Below are positions 33,693 to 45,700 of a stretch of DNA of 64,000 nt, in pieces. The position numbers and the translations under genes are program-made. Location: contig MNCI01005245.1 in assembly GCA_015680685.1 (NCBI GenBank), forward strand, positions 775,622 through 839,621, read 5' to 3'. This DNA is from Gnetum montanum (lineage: Eukaryota > Streptophyta > Gnetopsida > Gnetales > Gnetaceae). The notes under the pieces are model-generated. The model saw only the letters and a program-made list of their open reading frames with translations. It ran no database searches and was not told where the DNA came from. The number at the start of each line of letters is the position of its first letter. The stretch's first letter is position 1.

Positions 33693-33741
33693 GGGGGGGG
33701 GGGGGGGGGGGGGGGGNNNNNNNNNNNNNNNNNNNNNNNNN
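33693..33741. other. Poly-G run and 25-N gap
   Basis: 24 G followed by 25 N, inside Tat-A gag-pol between the zinc knuckle and protease. A real G-rich tract may have blocked sequencing. The size is not reliable. Confidence 0.85.
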
Positions 33742-33813
33742 AAATGGGGGCCTTGAACTAGTAGACATTGAAGGGACCATTTCTTTGCAATGAGGTATCC
33801 AAATCATGAATGG

Positions 33814-34990
33814 CTACCTCATTGGCCTTTGGTCGTGGTTGATGTTGAATGTTGCTATGGTGTATGGGCTATTATTATCATTCAAATGATCTTTGTATAC
33901 ATGAATCGGATAGTTTTCAAGCCTAACTAGGTTAGAAGCATCAAGTACAAGCTCACCCTTACCTATCATCTTTTGTAGGTCATCCTTTAATGTAAGGAAA
34001 AAGTTAGTATCATGACCTAACAATTGATGATAGTGGCAAAAGTGGTTGAGCTTAAAATATGTAGGCACCTGAGGATCATCTTGGTTGCTTGAGTGGGATC
34101 TTTGGCCACCTCACAAAGCCTGTCATGCCTCTTCTGGGCATTTTCAATCATCTACTTGCACTATATTCTCACACTGTTCAATAGTTGATCTAGGAGTTTA
34201 GATGGTTTCAAATGTAGCTTATTGTATTTAGTCTAGTCCTTTTGCTCAAAGTTGGACCTCAAAGTAGTTAATGTAAAGGTCCTAGATGTTGATGGTTGGT
34301 TGTTATTATTGTTAGTAGGTGCCTTAGGTTATTAGTTCTTGGCCTCTAGTTGGCTACTTTGTTCTCTTTGGTTACGTTTTTCGTTGCCATGTTGTTGTGC
34401 CTTCCCCTCTCTTTGTCCTTTCCTACATGTTGGTTTTTATATGCCATGTAGGTAGGGTCATGGCTAGCCTCCATGACATCTTTTAGGTTCTTTATTTTGA
34501 AGAAGGCTTAACTTAGTGACCATAGATCTAGGTAGTATAAGTTTTACTTGATGAAATTATTAACCACCCCCTTGAAATTATTAGTAGCATTCCATTGTTG
34601 GATTAACTTTTGCATTGGTTCGAGGGATCCTTGCTTAACCTTCATTAATTGATCAAGGATGGTATCAAGCTTCAAGTTGTACTTGAAGAGGTTAATGAAT
34701 TGCCAAATCAACACTTCTAATGAGGATATAGATCCTCTCAATAGGGCATGGTACTAGTCAAGGGCCTTCCCCTTAAGGAACATAGGGAATGTTCTTGTTA
34801 TTGTGTGTGGCCAAGCTTGTAATAACAAGTAATCAAAAGCTTTTTATTGTGATTAGTAAACTACAATATGGGGACACTTTGGGAAAGAGTTATTTTTGGG
34901 ATCATAGGACTAATTGGATCATCTTTATGGAAATCCATGATTTTTATGGTCTAGGATGTGGAAGCCGTAAGCCTTCACAACTCTTCTATT
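33814..34990 (-). pseudogene. Tat-A gag (capsid and zinc finger), broken
   Basis: 33814-34068 (minus) contains FCHYHQLLGHDTNFFLTLKD, the Tat/Athila-type C-x-x-H...G-H-x-T-x-x-C zinc finger with the last Cys changed, followed by LQKMIGKGEL. 34544-34741 (minus) contains the capsid pattern (L-I-W-Q-F-I-N-L-F-K-Y-N-L-K-L, then L-x-K-V-K-Q-G-S). Together they match the Gag of plant Tat elements. Confidence 0.78.
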
Positions 34991-35560
34991 AGATCTTGGA
35001 TCATCTAAAAGGCTTGATCTAGATCCTGAGATGTCCCCATTAGGTATGGAGTCTACATGAAATGTTGTGATATATGTTGGAAGGCTTGTGGCCTTGCTAT
35101 TGGTTCTAGCAATAATGGGAGAGGTCGGGTCATCATGGTGGCAGGTGGACTAAACAAAGAGAAAGGTTTTTACATTGGTATCTAGAGCACAAATGGGACA
35201 AAATGGGTATGTGACCCTTAGGTTACTTGGGATCCCATGGTGGGCTCCATATGTGTAGATAAGGGGTTGGTGGTGGTGACAACCACTGCTAATGGCTGCA
35301 AACACTAAGGTTGGGTGGTGAACGGGATGGAGTTGGGAAAGGTTGTGGTTTGTGGCACTATTTGTATTTGGTGTGTTGCTATGATAGGCATGGGCCAAAA
35401 CATGGTTGCGTAAGAGGGAGACAAAGTTTGACAAGAATACCCAATGGAAGAGGTGAGGGGGCTTGAGAGAACTCATCCTCTTCCTCATGTTGCTCGTCTG
35501 AGCTAGCTTTCCCATCCTGTTCATCCATCTCAATCAACTAAGATAGGATACAAGCATAGG
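34991..35560 (-). pseudogene. Tat-A gag N-terminal region
   Basis: The frame 35150-35533 (minus) is a His/Pro/Asn-rich stretch. Its DNA is clearly related to 38600-38964, the same region of Tat-B. No catalytic domain. Low-complexity N-terminal Gag of this family. Confidence 0.65.
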
Positions 35561-36618
35561 TTTTGATCAGGGGTATTCTAACATACAGAAAAGGTATGTA
35601 CTTCTTCCCATCTCAATGTATGAGTTCATAGTCCATCTTGGCTTCTACCAATATTCTTGGGATAAGCATAGCAACCTAAACTTTAGCACAAAAAAACTTG
35701 TAATGAACTTCATTAATAATAAAAAATTTAGGGCTTCTTCTCCTAAGCTCAACTATGGTAGGATCCTTGGGGTCATAGACCCTCATGGCCTATTGGCTAG
35801 AAGCTATCTTGGTGAAGTTAAAGGGCAACATGGTTAACTAGTTGAATGACGTGTTGAAAATGTTAAAGTTGGCTTGATAAATATGTTTAATTAATAAAGG
35901 AAACAAAAATTCCAGCAAATGGAATTTTCAAAATGCCAAAAGGGGGTAGAGCTATTAAAGGTTGTAGGCTATAAAGAGTAGATGATTGTCAAAGGGGGAA
36001 GTATACCCCTTTACTTGAGAAGAAAGAAAAAATATTTGGTATCAAACCCTAACTATGTTGGGCTTGCCAACAACATCAACATTGGGGGTGAGAAGGGGGA
36101 AAAAAGAAGGGTGAGATGAAAAATCTTACATCTCTTTTCATAGCATTAGAAAGGGGGGTATTTACTTTTGGTAGGTTATATATTTTGGTCTAAAAATTAA
36201 GATGAAAATCTTAATTTTCAAAGGTTTTGGCTTTGGTAGGTTGTCAACGTTGGCCTTGCTAAAAAGTTTCATAGTAGGGGGATATGAGGCTTTGGGTGAT
36301 GAAATCCCAAATGTTGGCCTTGCTAGAAAATTTTTTTAGTAGAGGAAATAAGGTTTTGTAAGACACCAATGTTGGATTTCAAATTTCTAGCAACTACTAT
36401 GAATGTTTTAAAAACCCAAATCTCTTGCAACCTCCACACTGGGTTTTGTTGGTAGGGGGGATATGGGTGGTAGCATTGGTTTTGTAGAAAGAGAGAGATG
36501 TTAGCAAAATTTGCAAAAACTATTTTAAAGGTTTCAGAAGTTATAGACAACACTATAAAAAAAAGCAATAGGTTTGGACACAGAATTTGGATGGAAGCCC
36601 TCATTATAGTGCCAGAAA
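35561..36618 (-). other. Tat-A untranslated leader
   Basis: About 1 kb between the gag start region and the 5' LTR. It is collinear with 39400-40347 of Tat-B. Repeated ATGTTGG-TTGCTAG phrases occur. Next to the LTR the minus strand reads TGGCACTATAATGAGGGC (36596-36613) where the primer site should be. Tat-B has TGGTGTTAGAAGGAGGAC at the same place. I could not assign the tRNA. Confidence 0.6.
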
Positions 36619-38415
36619 AATATAATGATTGGAAAGTTCAGTCATTGGAAAACTGAAGGTCATAGGGAGATAGTGTTAATCCCAAATCCCAAGGACCTCC
36701 ATGAAGAATAGAATTCAATGTTCCCTAGATAATTTGGTATATCACCAAAGGACTTAGATAGTATCAATGGGGGTAATACAAAAATAAAATAAGAGTAGAT
36801 ATGATGTAAAATGATGCTTAAAATATAAGAAATATAAATCAAATTACACAAAAAAATCGAACTTTGAACTTTATTACAAAAATAAAGAGAGAATCCAGAA
36901 ATGTGTACAAGGGTACCTAAGGAAGTAGGGGGTTCACTTGGTAGGGGTTTGGAATCCGTTGAAGCTAGTAACCTTGGGCACCATGGTCAACTCCATGCTC
37001 TAAATGCTCCAGAACTCACAAAAGTAGAGAACCTTGATATAATCCTCACTAGATCTACAGCATTGGTGGTGCAGAGGGTAAGATGTGTGAAATTTTTAGA
37101 TACCAAGAGGAGCCATGTTGGGAGTCTCAAAGCCCAAGGTGCTCAACATTGGTGCAATGTGCCACATAATATTAGGGGGATCAAACAATGGTTGTAATTG
37201 AGAAATCTAAATCTAAAGGGCCTTGGATCTACTATCTATGCTAAAAAAAATTAAAGAACTTTGTTAGAACAAAAAACACACTTACAATCTATTAATCTAG
37301 AATCTATATGTTTATGAATATGTGTTGCTACAATTATATAGACTTGGATCCTTCCAAGAATGGATTTGAAGAGATAAGCATGAGTCTCTAAAATCATGGG
37401 AATGATCCTTATCATCTTATTTATGGATGAGATAATCATGGGTATGGATAAGCATGGACAACTAGGATCTCATCTTATTTAGAATAAATAAAAGGATGAG
37501 ATCAATCTCCTAATAATGTGGAACGTCTACACATCATCTTCCACAATAATGAATGTAGGTTTCATGTTGGGGATGTTTCAAAAATTTTGTGTTTGTAGGC
37601 TCTTCAAAGCTCTTGAATGCAAAAATATGGCAAAGTGTGCAAAATAGTAGAACCTCCAAAATTTGTGGAACCCCTCTATGATGTTGTAGCTTGGGTTTTA
37701 TAGGTTTCATGACCATCAATTTTGTTGTAGGGTTCTTCCTAATTGCTAATATATTTTTGTTGTGTACAAGTGTTACAAGTGTACAAATCTAGTAAGGTTA
37801 CTATGTATGGTAAGTTTTGATACCCCCATGGCATCAAAACCATTCCATTTACCAAAAATAGAAAATGAGAATTTTACTCATGCTAGCTTCTTCCATCCAT
37901 GCTAGGCCTTCCATTAGCAACATTGAACTACATGATCAACATTGGTGCTAGAGAAATGTTAAAATTTTTGGTCATGCTAGAGAAACACTAGGGGAAAGGT
38001 GCAACATTGGGGGGTGAAGGAGTTATAACCACCCCCCTACCTTCCTAAACACTGGGCATAGGTGGCATTATACCCTCCAATAGGTATCTTCAGTGTAGCA
38101 AATGTTATGCCCCCTTACAAAACCCATTAAAATGCTAATTTTGGTAGTCCAAAAGGCATTTTTAACCTCCCCCTCCCATCTCCCACACCCCCACACCCAA
38201 AATCCCAAATATAGGCATAATGTGATTTTTTTCACTTGGGGGTTAAGGCTTTGACCACTTATGAGGCATCTTTCAACCCCAAAAGCTAAAGTATGTGAAA
38301 TTGCATCTCTTAGACTATAATCTTCACATTTTACAATGAATTTTTAGCCTCAGGTTTCATGGGGTGAGGTTTATAAGGCTAGAAGGTTACAACATGCATT
38401 TTAGGTGGTGTTTCA
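36619..38415 (-). repeat. Tat-A 5' LTR (about 1.8 kb)
   Basis: Collinear with Tat-B LTR (40348-41571 plus 49133-49327) and, at its outer end, with the split Tat-A 3' LTR (1783-1892, 12740-12769). It ends GGTGTTTCA on the plus strand. The inner edge is placed next to the primer-site region and is good to about 5 bp. Confidence 0.7.
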
Positions 38416-38420
38416 ATAGG

Positions 38421-39660
38421 CACTTAGAATGGAAGGTTACCAAGTGGACATTCGAGTCACCTTCACTACTGTTCTTGGTGAATTATGGAATGGTAGTGCT
38501 CGATGGAAGATTTATTAATGGGATCATCTTCATAGAAGACTATTATCTTTACTATATGGCTTATGGAAGCTTTAAGATTCCATAAGTCTTCTCTCAAGTC
38601 TTGGATCATCTAGAATATTTGATTTCGTCCTTGGGGAACTCTCACAAGTTGTGGTGTTTGCACAAATGGTTGAGGGATTAATTGAAAGTCTTGTGGCATC
38701 ATAATGAGTTGTGGTATGGAAGAGAGAGGTTGGGTTATGGTGGTCATAGGTGGGCTGAACAAAGAAAATAATGTTTGTGTCAAAACCTATGACACAAAGG
38801 GGAAAAATGGTGTTTGTGTCCCTTGGGTCATTTGTGGTCCCACTGTGGAATCCACTGGTATAGAAAAAGGGATGTGTGGTGGTGAGAATCACTAGTGAGG
38901 GCCATGCACATCGAGGTTGTGTGGTGAAAGAAATGGATGAAAACAAGAAGGATATTTGAGACATGGGTTGTGCTTAACAAGCTACTACAATAGGTATTGG
39001 CCCAAACATAGTTGGGTATATAAGAGATGATGGTTGAGAAGCTTGTCCCATGGAAGAGACAACTAGGACCAAACTAACTATGGTGGTTTGAAGGATCGAT
39101 TGTTGGAATAGGCCCCCTATAAAGGTTTCTAGTTTAGGCTTTGCCTTGAACTCATCATGTTCTTCATGATGACTTTCCAAGCTCAATTTCACATCTTGCT
39201 TATCCATCTCACTTAGTTAAGAGATTATACATGCATGAGTATCATTCAACAATATTTTGTCATAGAGAGAGGGTATGTACTCCTTCCCATTGCAATGGAT
39301 TAACTCATATTCATGCTTGGCTTCAGCCTCTATGTGTGGAAGGATAAATCTAGCTTGGATCCTAGTACAAATGTAGCTATAGTGCTCTTCATTGAGCACA
39401 ACAAAGTCTAGGCTTTTCCCTCATAGCCTAAGCAATTTTCTACACTCAGCTACAATGAAATCTCTAGGATCATAGATCCTCACTTCATCTTGGTTGAATG
39501 TCGTGTTGGTCATGTTGATGGAAAAAATGGTGGCCTTATCAAAAGACATTTTTAAAAATGTTAATTTTGACCTTTTACTATTTTTGGTAAATGTTTCAAT
39601 AAGTTGGGATTGCCCAATAGTGTAGTTCGCTATAAATGGAAAATGTGATTTCAATTGTTG
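38421..39660 (-). pseudogene. Tat-B gag, N-terminal fragment
   Basis: Starts abruptly where the Tat-A LTR ends. 38572-38964 (minus) is His/Thr/Pro-rich and related to Tat-A 35150-35533. 38974-39207, 39217-39399 and 39421-39654 (minus) continue with short open stretches such as MSFDKATIFSINMTNTTF and IYDPRDFIV. These parallel Tat-A 35600-35880, for example the 'DPRDFIV'-like coding next to CCTCAT. The remainder of Tat-B is displaced by Tat-A and is not in the window. Confidence 0.6.
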
Positions 39661-40347
39661 CTATAGTGTAGATTGGTGTATACTGTGTTGAGAAAGTGAT
39701 GTTGAGGTCTTGAAGTTGGTAATACCAACTACGCTGGTGTTTTTTATGGTAGTTTCTATACTAGAATGTGTGCAATAGACAAGTATAGTTTTCAACCAAC
39801 TACACTGAGGTAGGTGGTGGAAAATGGATTTTCACTTGGGAAAACCAAATTGGAAAATTTTCTACCAAAGGATGTACATTAGTTTTAAGAAATGAAATGT
39901 GAAAATTTTTTATTTTCCAAGGACTACACTAAAGCCCTAGAGATGTTTACGTTGGCTTCTCATTGTAGACTTTCATAGTAGAGATGTTGGATTTTAAAAT
40001 GACCTATAGTGCATTTTAGGTGTTAAGTGTAGGTTTCAATGGATAAAAATATTGTAGGTGTTTTTTTTTTACTACGTTAGGTTCCACAAAATATAGCAAC
40101 TACTGTGAAAATGTAGTGAAAATCCAAATCATCCACAACAATTACACTTGGTTTATTGGATAGGAATTGGGTTGCCAATAGTGGTTTTACTATTAAAAAT
40201 TGCAAGTTTCAAAGGTTACCATGGTGAAAACTATTTTTAAAAAATGGCTAAAAATTTTTGGTAAAAGGTTAAGATAGGTTTTGAAAATGTTGAAAATAGG
40301 TTTTGGCTAAGAATTCAGGTGGAGGTCCTCCTTCTAACACCAGAAAG
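39661..40347 (-). other. Tat-B untranslated leader and primer site
   Basis: AT-rich sequence with repeated ACTACxCTGG and CAACTAC phrases. It ends with a minus-strand TGGTGTTAGAAGGAGGAC (40325-40342) as the candidate primer site. The tRNA is not identified. Confidence 0.55.
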
Positions 40348-41571
40348 TGTAGAACTTGAAAAATTTAGTTGCTAGAAAACTAGAAAATCCCAAGGTATGA
40401 TAGCGTAACCCTAAATTCTAAGGACCTTCAAAAAAAGGATTCAAGGTGCTCTAAATGGTCTTATCGATCACCCAGGGACTTACAAAGTGTAAATGGAAAT
40501 GAAAATAGAAATAGAATTGCAAATTAAAACAACAACAATTTATCAAAGAATTAAACTTGAAAATAAAGCTGCACTACAACTAAACTGAAAATTTTATTAA
40601 ATAAAATTATAAAGTTCAAGAAGTACAAATGGTATGCTCAAAGCACAAGAAGCTGTCTTGAATGGATCTTAAGGCCTATTGGAGATGATAGGATGTATTC
40701 TATGGTCGATCTCTATGGTCCAGGTTTTTGCTAGTTCCAATCTCTTATAACTCTTTACGAGTTTGAACTCAAATCTATAACATTGAGGTGGAAATGGTGT
40801 GAACAATGATGTTTGACTTTGGCAACAATGGGACTACACTAAGAGTATTGATGCTAAGGTAGCTGCTAATTACTTCCAAAAGCCTTACCAATGCCAAGAA
40901 ATGGGTGTGAAAAATGCTTGAGGTTTCATTGGTTGCTAGGTTGCTTGATTACAAAAATGTTTAGGGCCTCAATTTGGTGTTCAAGATTGGGTTTTATAGG
41001 CTTTAGGTTGCTAATTGAATGCTACAAACTACTTCCATGATTATTGACAGATTGATGTTGGTTGTAGATTTAACGACTATGATTTCCAATGTAGTTGACC
41101 ATTTTTGGTAATTTTTGGTGCACCAAGGCCATCAAAATCTATCAACATACTAAAAATAGTAAAAAAAATTTTGTGAATAGGTTTCCCTTCACCTTGACTA
41201 CACTAGCCTATGAAGACTACACTAATGTCTGTTAAAGTTTGCTGAAATCATGGTGACTATGTTGGCCAAACTACATCTACTGGAAATCCATGATGACTAC
41301 GTTGGCCATGTTTCCACCACTGGAAAATGTCATGACTACGTTGGCCATTGCTAGGAAAATATAAAACCCAACAACATCAATGTTGGTTTTGCAGCTATGT
41401 TGGGTTTTTTGGTTACTACACAGGGTGTTGTTGGAAAAAATGAAAACTCAACACCATCTACATTGGGGGTAGATAGTTTTAGCATAGTTGAGGTTGTACC
41501 TCTATAAGAACCCATGAAAATGCAAAATTTTTCAATCCCCAAGGCATTTTTTAGCCTTCCCAATTCCATAT
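40348..41571 (-). repeat. Tat-B LTR, part left of GP-2
   Basis: Begins TGTAGAACTTGAAAA. It is related to Tat-A LTR from 36619 onward, with deletions relative to it. A tandem repeat of CATGACTACGTTGGCC with a CCACTGGAAA spacer lies at 41262-41348. Interrupted by GP-2 at 41572 and resumed at 49133. Confidence 0.7.
41567..41571. repeat. GP-2 target site duplication, left copy (CATAT)
   Basis: CATAT just before the left LTR, repeated at 49128-49132. Confidence 0.95.
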
Positions 41572-41649
41572 TGATGAGACGCGACATGCACGATATCGCG
41601 TCTTTCCCTACGATATCGCGTACGCGATATTGCGGTCCATCGCCATATC

Positions 41650-41657
41650 TATAAATA
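41650..41657 (+). promoter_or_regulatory. TATA box of GP-2 left LTR
   Basis: TATAAATAAGAGG, directly downstream of the GATATC palindromes. The same arrangement is at 48171-48178 in the right LTR. It is the likely transcription start signal for the gag-pro RNA. Confidence 0.78.
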
Positions 41658-41824
41658 AGAGGTGGCACTCCCCTCATTTTCCAATCCTGGCTAGAAGTAG
41701 TGAAGCTGTGGTAGATTGATCACTCCAGAGTTAGAATTTTTCCCCATGTGCCCGCAGTAGGAGTCCTAGAGTGAACGGCTCTTTATTCGAGCAGCTTGTA
41801 ACCTGAACCCAAGTTGTGTACGGC

Positions 41825-41830
41825 AATAAA
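41825..41830 (+). terminator. Poly(A) signal AATAAA in GP-2 LTR
   Basis: CGGCAATAAAGACGAAC, 175 bp after the TATA box. The same signal is at 48345-48350 in the right LTR, where it would end the element RNA. Conserved in the family (GP-1: AAATAAAGA). Confidence 0.6.
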
Positions 41831-41907
41831 GACGAACTTGTTTGGATAAACCTTGCAGCACGTGGTTTCATTTATTGCTTTATTTCCTGCTTTCCTAGTG
41901 CGTTCAA

Positions 41908-42225
41908 GTACGACTTGATTACGAGCGTCTACGGACGTGTACGGCTAGTCAAGGAATCGGCTGCTTGACGCAATGCATGAGTACGACTCAATTACGAGCA
42001 TTGGATGCTTGGTAACCCAGTAGCGTATTCCAGGATTCTGCGCTTGGTAACTCCCGGGTCTAATGTGTACGGCTAGTTGAGGAATCGGCTGCTCATTGCT
42101 AGGCTAGATCGTGTGATAAGTACGACTTAGTTACGAGCACCCACGGGTGTGTACGGCTGGCTAAGGAATCGGCTGCTTATCACACGTAGGCTAAATAGGT
42201 GCCTCAGTACGACCACTTCGAGCAC
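41908..42225. repeat. U5 tandem repeat in GP-2 LTR
   Basis: GTACGACTTGATTACGAGC-like units start at 41908, 41981, 42120 and (partial) 42207. The first three are followed by GTGTACGGCTAGTCAAGGAA or close variants. The right LTR has the same array (48426-48745). GP-1 LTRs have only the last partial unit, which explains most of the roughly 300-bp length difference. Confidence 0.85.
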
Positions 42226-42605
42226 TTGCGTTACGTGTGGCGATCCCAGTAACGATTAGCGTTTGGTAAGCTGCAGTTGCATAGTTCAGGGTGTGTCCGG
42301 TAAGTGGGAACGGATGCTGACGCTAGTTAATTTAGACTTAGATCTTTAGTTAGAGTTAGCTTAGTTTCTCAACCCTTTCTCCTGGTAGCATAGAAGATAA
42401 GCCGAAAATACCAAAAAAATCACATACCTCAGACTTGCTTAACCATACACCGTGACACATACAAGCAAGCCTGGGAAGACAACGAACGATTAACCCCAAG
42501 TGTTTCTTGTGGCGTTAAGGCATTTAGTCTGCGGAGTTCGACCGGATCGCGCGTGCACGCTCGTATTCGTATGGTTGAGTGTAGGGGTACCTCGCCACTC
42601 ATCAT

Positions 42606-42623
42606 TGGCGCCGTTGCCGGGGA
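42606..42623 (+). other. GP-2 primer binding site (tRNA-Asp)
   Basis: TGGCGCCGTTGCCGGGGA, one base after the LTR end. It is complementary over 18 bases to the 3' end of plant tRNA-Asp including CCA. This is the primer site known for Athila elements. Confidence 0.93.
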
Positions 42624-42750
42624 CTAAGTGTTTTTTCGCCAATTTAACATAAGGGATATCACTCACATCGTTGTGAGCTTAAAACGAACCTTAGGGTTAA
42701 TCAGTTAATTCAGAACATAAATAACGGTGAAAGTTAGCACACCATTAGAA

Positions 42751-45700
42751 ATGGCTTCTTCTCATGAAATCAACTCACCTAAGGACAATACAGGAGAAAG
42801 TCAGGATCATACGCATAACCGAAATCAACCATGTCCTCAACAGTCTAAGGTCACATATACTCATCCCGATGAGTATGTGCCAGATTTTACCTTTGTTTTC
42901 CATCAAGATGAGCAACTGCGGTGGAGAGACATGCAAGGTAACATCGTGTTACCCCCAGATCGATCCGCTCCCAACATGCTTTCCCGTGCTTTGGTACAGT
43001 ATGGCATGCATGAGCTGCTTGCTGAATACGTTTTGGATGATTATGACACAAGGGATTATCATCCCACAAACGCCCAACGTATTCGGGATGCAAGGCAGGA
43101 GAGCCAACATTCACTATTGAAGGGCAAGGTTCCCCACGTCATTAGTGAAATAGGAGAAGAGGAACCCCTCACGATGGGTTTCTTAGAAAATGATGTTCCT
43201 CCTCCTCACTCTAGTGAAGAGGTTAGGCATCAGGGCCTTAGATCAACGATACATATTCCAGGCTCTGATCCCCGTGAGCACCAGCTGTTCACGGCAGGAA
43301 CAATCACTCGCACTAATGACGGACTCGTTGATCGTCACAACGATCGGGGCCGAAGCAGCCGAAGAGAAGGCAAGAAACATCACCATGGTGATGGATCCCC
43401 TTCTTCTTCCCCTTCATCACATCATTCACCCTCTCCTTCCACATCTGGGCGCAGCCACCATGAGCATAACGCGGAAAGTAAAGGTAGAAGAGATGAAATG
43501 CCTCGACAAGAAGGTCGAGAGGAGTTAGGACAAGGACAAGGACGTAGGGAGAATAGGGAACCACAACGTAGACATCACAGACGTCATGAAAGAGATGATC
43601 ATGACGAACCCCTATTCGCAACCCGAAGTATGCTTGACATTAGAGAGGCAGTTAGGATTCCCACAAGGCATTTGAAAGACAGTAGGATCAAGCGTTTGGA
43701 TATAAATAATATCCCACGTTTTGAAGGGGGATACAACGCTGATCCTCAACATCATTTACAGGCATTCCACGACGCCTGTGCCTTGCAGAACATAGACAAT
43801 GAGTGGCAGAAACTCAAGTTGTTCCCAAGGACACTCACTAAAGAAGCGGAAAGCTGGTACCGGTCCTTAGAACCGGAAACCATCAGGAGGTGGAGTACGA
43901 TGCTCGAATTGTTCAACAACAAATATCAAACGTACTCCAGAGTGTCTAACTTGCGTAAGCAGATCCAAGGCTGGAAACAAGGAGCTCATGAATCCTTGGA
44001 TGCTGCCATGGCCCGTTACTACACATTGCTACATCGTTGCCCGGGCCATGGGTACGCTAAGCGGGATCAACTTCGCCACCTCGTGGATGGGCTACGAAAT
44101 GAAACGAGAAGAACTCTTGGGACTTACGCCCAAGGGAGACTCTCCCAACTAAGAGCCCATGAAGTTGAAGTATTGTTGGAACAAGTAGCGCAAGAAGAGG
44201 GTGAGCTACGGAAAAGAGAAAGTGCGGAGGAATACAACCGTGATCCCTCCCTTCGTAAGAAGGGAGTGAAATTCTGTGATGAGGAGGATGAGTCACCACT
44301 CGAAGAGTTGGTGAACAGGAAAACTGTGCCGATCCAAAAGTTAACAACGGAGGTATCGGCTAAGGTAGACCAAATGTGGGATTCCTTAGACTCACGAATA
44401 GAAACAGTCCTGAAAATAGTAGAAGAGTCTAAGGATGAGCAAAGTAGTGATAAAAGCAAGAACATGCGGAGAAACTTTAACCCTGCACATAACAAGGGTA
44501 AGGGAAAAATCTCTAACTCCGATGAGGCTGAAAATTCTGATTCAGACAATGACGGTGGATGTGAGGTCTGCTATTATGACCATCCTAAGGGATGTTGTCC
44601 AATCATCTCACATCTGCAGGAGTCTGGGGTGTATGCATTAAATCCAAGACTTAATCAACGGCAAACACCCAGAAGGTTACCTTATCCACAAGGTAACCCG
44701 AGGCAGTTCCACCAACCCTTGACGTATTATCCAAGTGGAACACCTCCGCAGCCCATCGAGCAACATCAGCAGTGGCAATACCCACAGTCATGGGGGATGC
44801 CACAGCCAACACATCGATACCCTTACCGGCAGCCTGATCCTTATGGTTATTATGTGCAGCAGCCAGTTTCTCCAGGTGACGCTATGAGTCACACTCCACG
44901 CCGTCACTACTACGCTCGGGAGTACTTCAGAAGGACTCCTTCTCCTCCGGGAGACATTCCACATTCTGTCCATCCTCTAACTCCACCCGCACCTTTTCCT
45001 CAAGTAGTTCCCATAACACCTCCTGCTCCAACAATGCAAGGGGAATTACCTACCCAACCGCAGCAACGTCACGCCGCGAGATCTGTAAATATTCAGAGTG
45101 TAAATATCCAACCGGACACTAGTTCTGGCGATAACTGTACAAAAAAGAGACCCTTTTTCAGAACTAGGAGCCCGGATAGGCTCTCGCAACAACAAGCGGA
45201 CGGGTATATGTATAGGCCTCTAACTACTAACACTTCGGAGCACCCTTCAGTCCAAGGGAATGTAACGCATACGGTTATGCTAACACATACCGTAACTGAC
45301 TGGATCAAGGTAGGCCACCTTCCCAGGAAACTAACTGATCCTGGGAGTCCCTTTATTCATTTGCAGATCGCTGGGAATGCACCACATCGAGCTCTTCTTG
45401 ACTCAGGTTCCGGAGTCAACTTAATTTCGCGAAAGATGTATCACGCCTGGAACCTGCCCCAACTTAAGAAGAGCAACATCCAACTAGAGCTGGCAGACCA
45501 GTCCATCACTATTCCCTTGGGATTAGTGGAGGACGTTATTACCACTGTGTGTGGTTGGTCCTACCCAGCGGATTTCCTAGTGATCGATGTTAACAACAAC
45601 GAAGGGGACTTCCCAATTATAATGGGAAGGGCATGGCTAAGCACAGTAGATGCATGCCTTAGGATCCGCGATCTTTCCTTGGAAATCTCCAAGATAAACA

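Larger units (their letters stand above)
41572..42604 (+). repeat. GP-2 left LTR (1,033 bp)
   Basis: TGATGAGACGCGACATGCAC to GCCACTCATCA. U3 is only about 80 bp to the TATA box. AATAAA is at 41825-41830. U5 is long and contains tandem copies of a GTACGACTT-ATTACGAGC / GTGTACGGCTAGTCAAGGAA unit. It differs from the right LTR by a 10-bp indel in U3 and scattered transitions. Confidence 0.95.

Noticed and set aside
32377-33761. Plus-strand frames such as 33418-33606 and 33510-33761
   Set aside because: Antisense to Tat-A gag and protease; the minus strand carries the recognisable domains.
41262-41350. CRISPR-like spaced repeats (GACTACGTTGGCC)
   Set aside because: Only three imperfect copies without constant spacing, inside a plant LTR. 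A short tandem duplication explains it.
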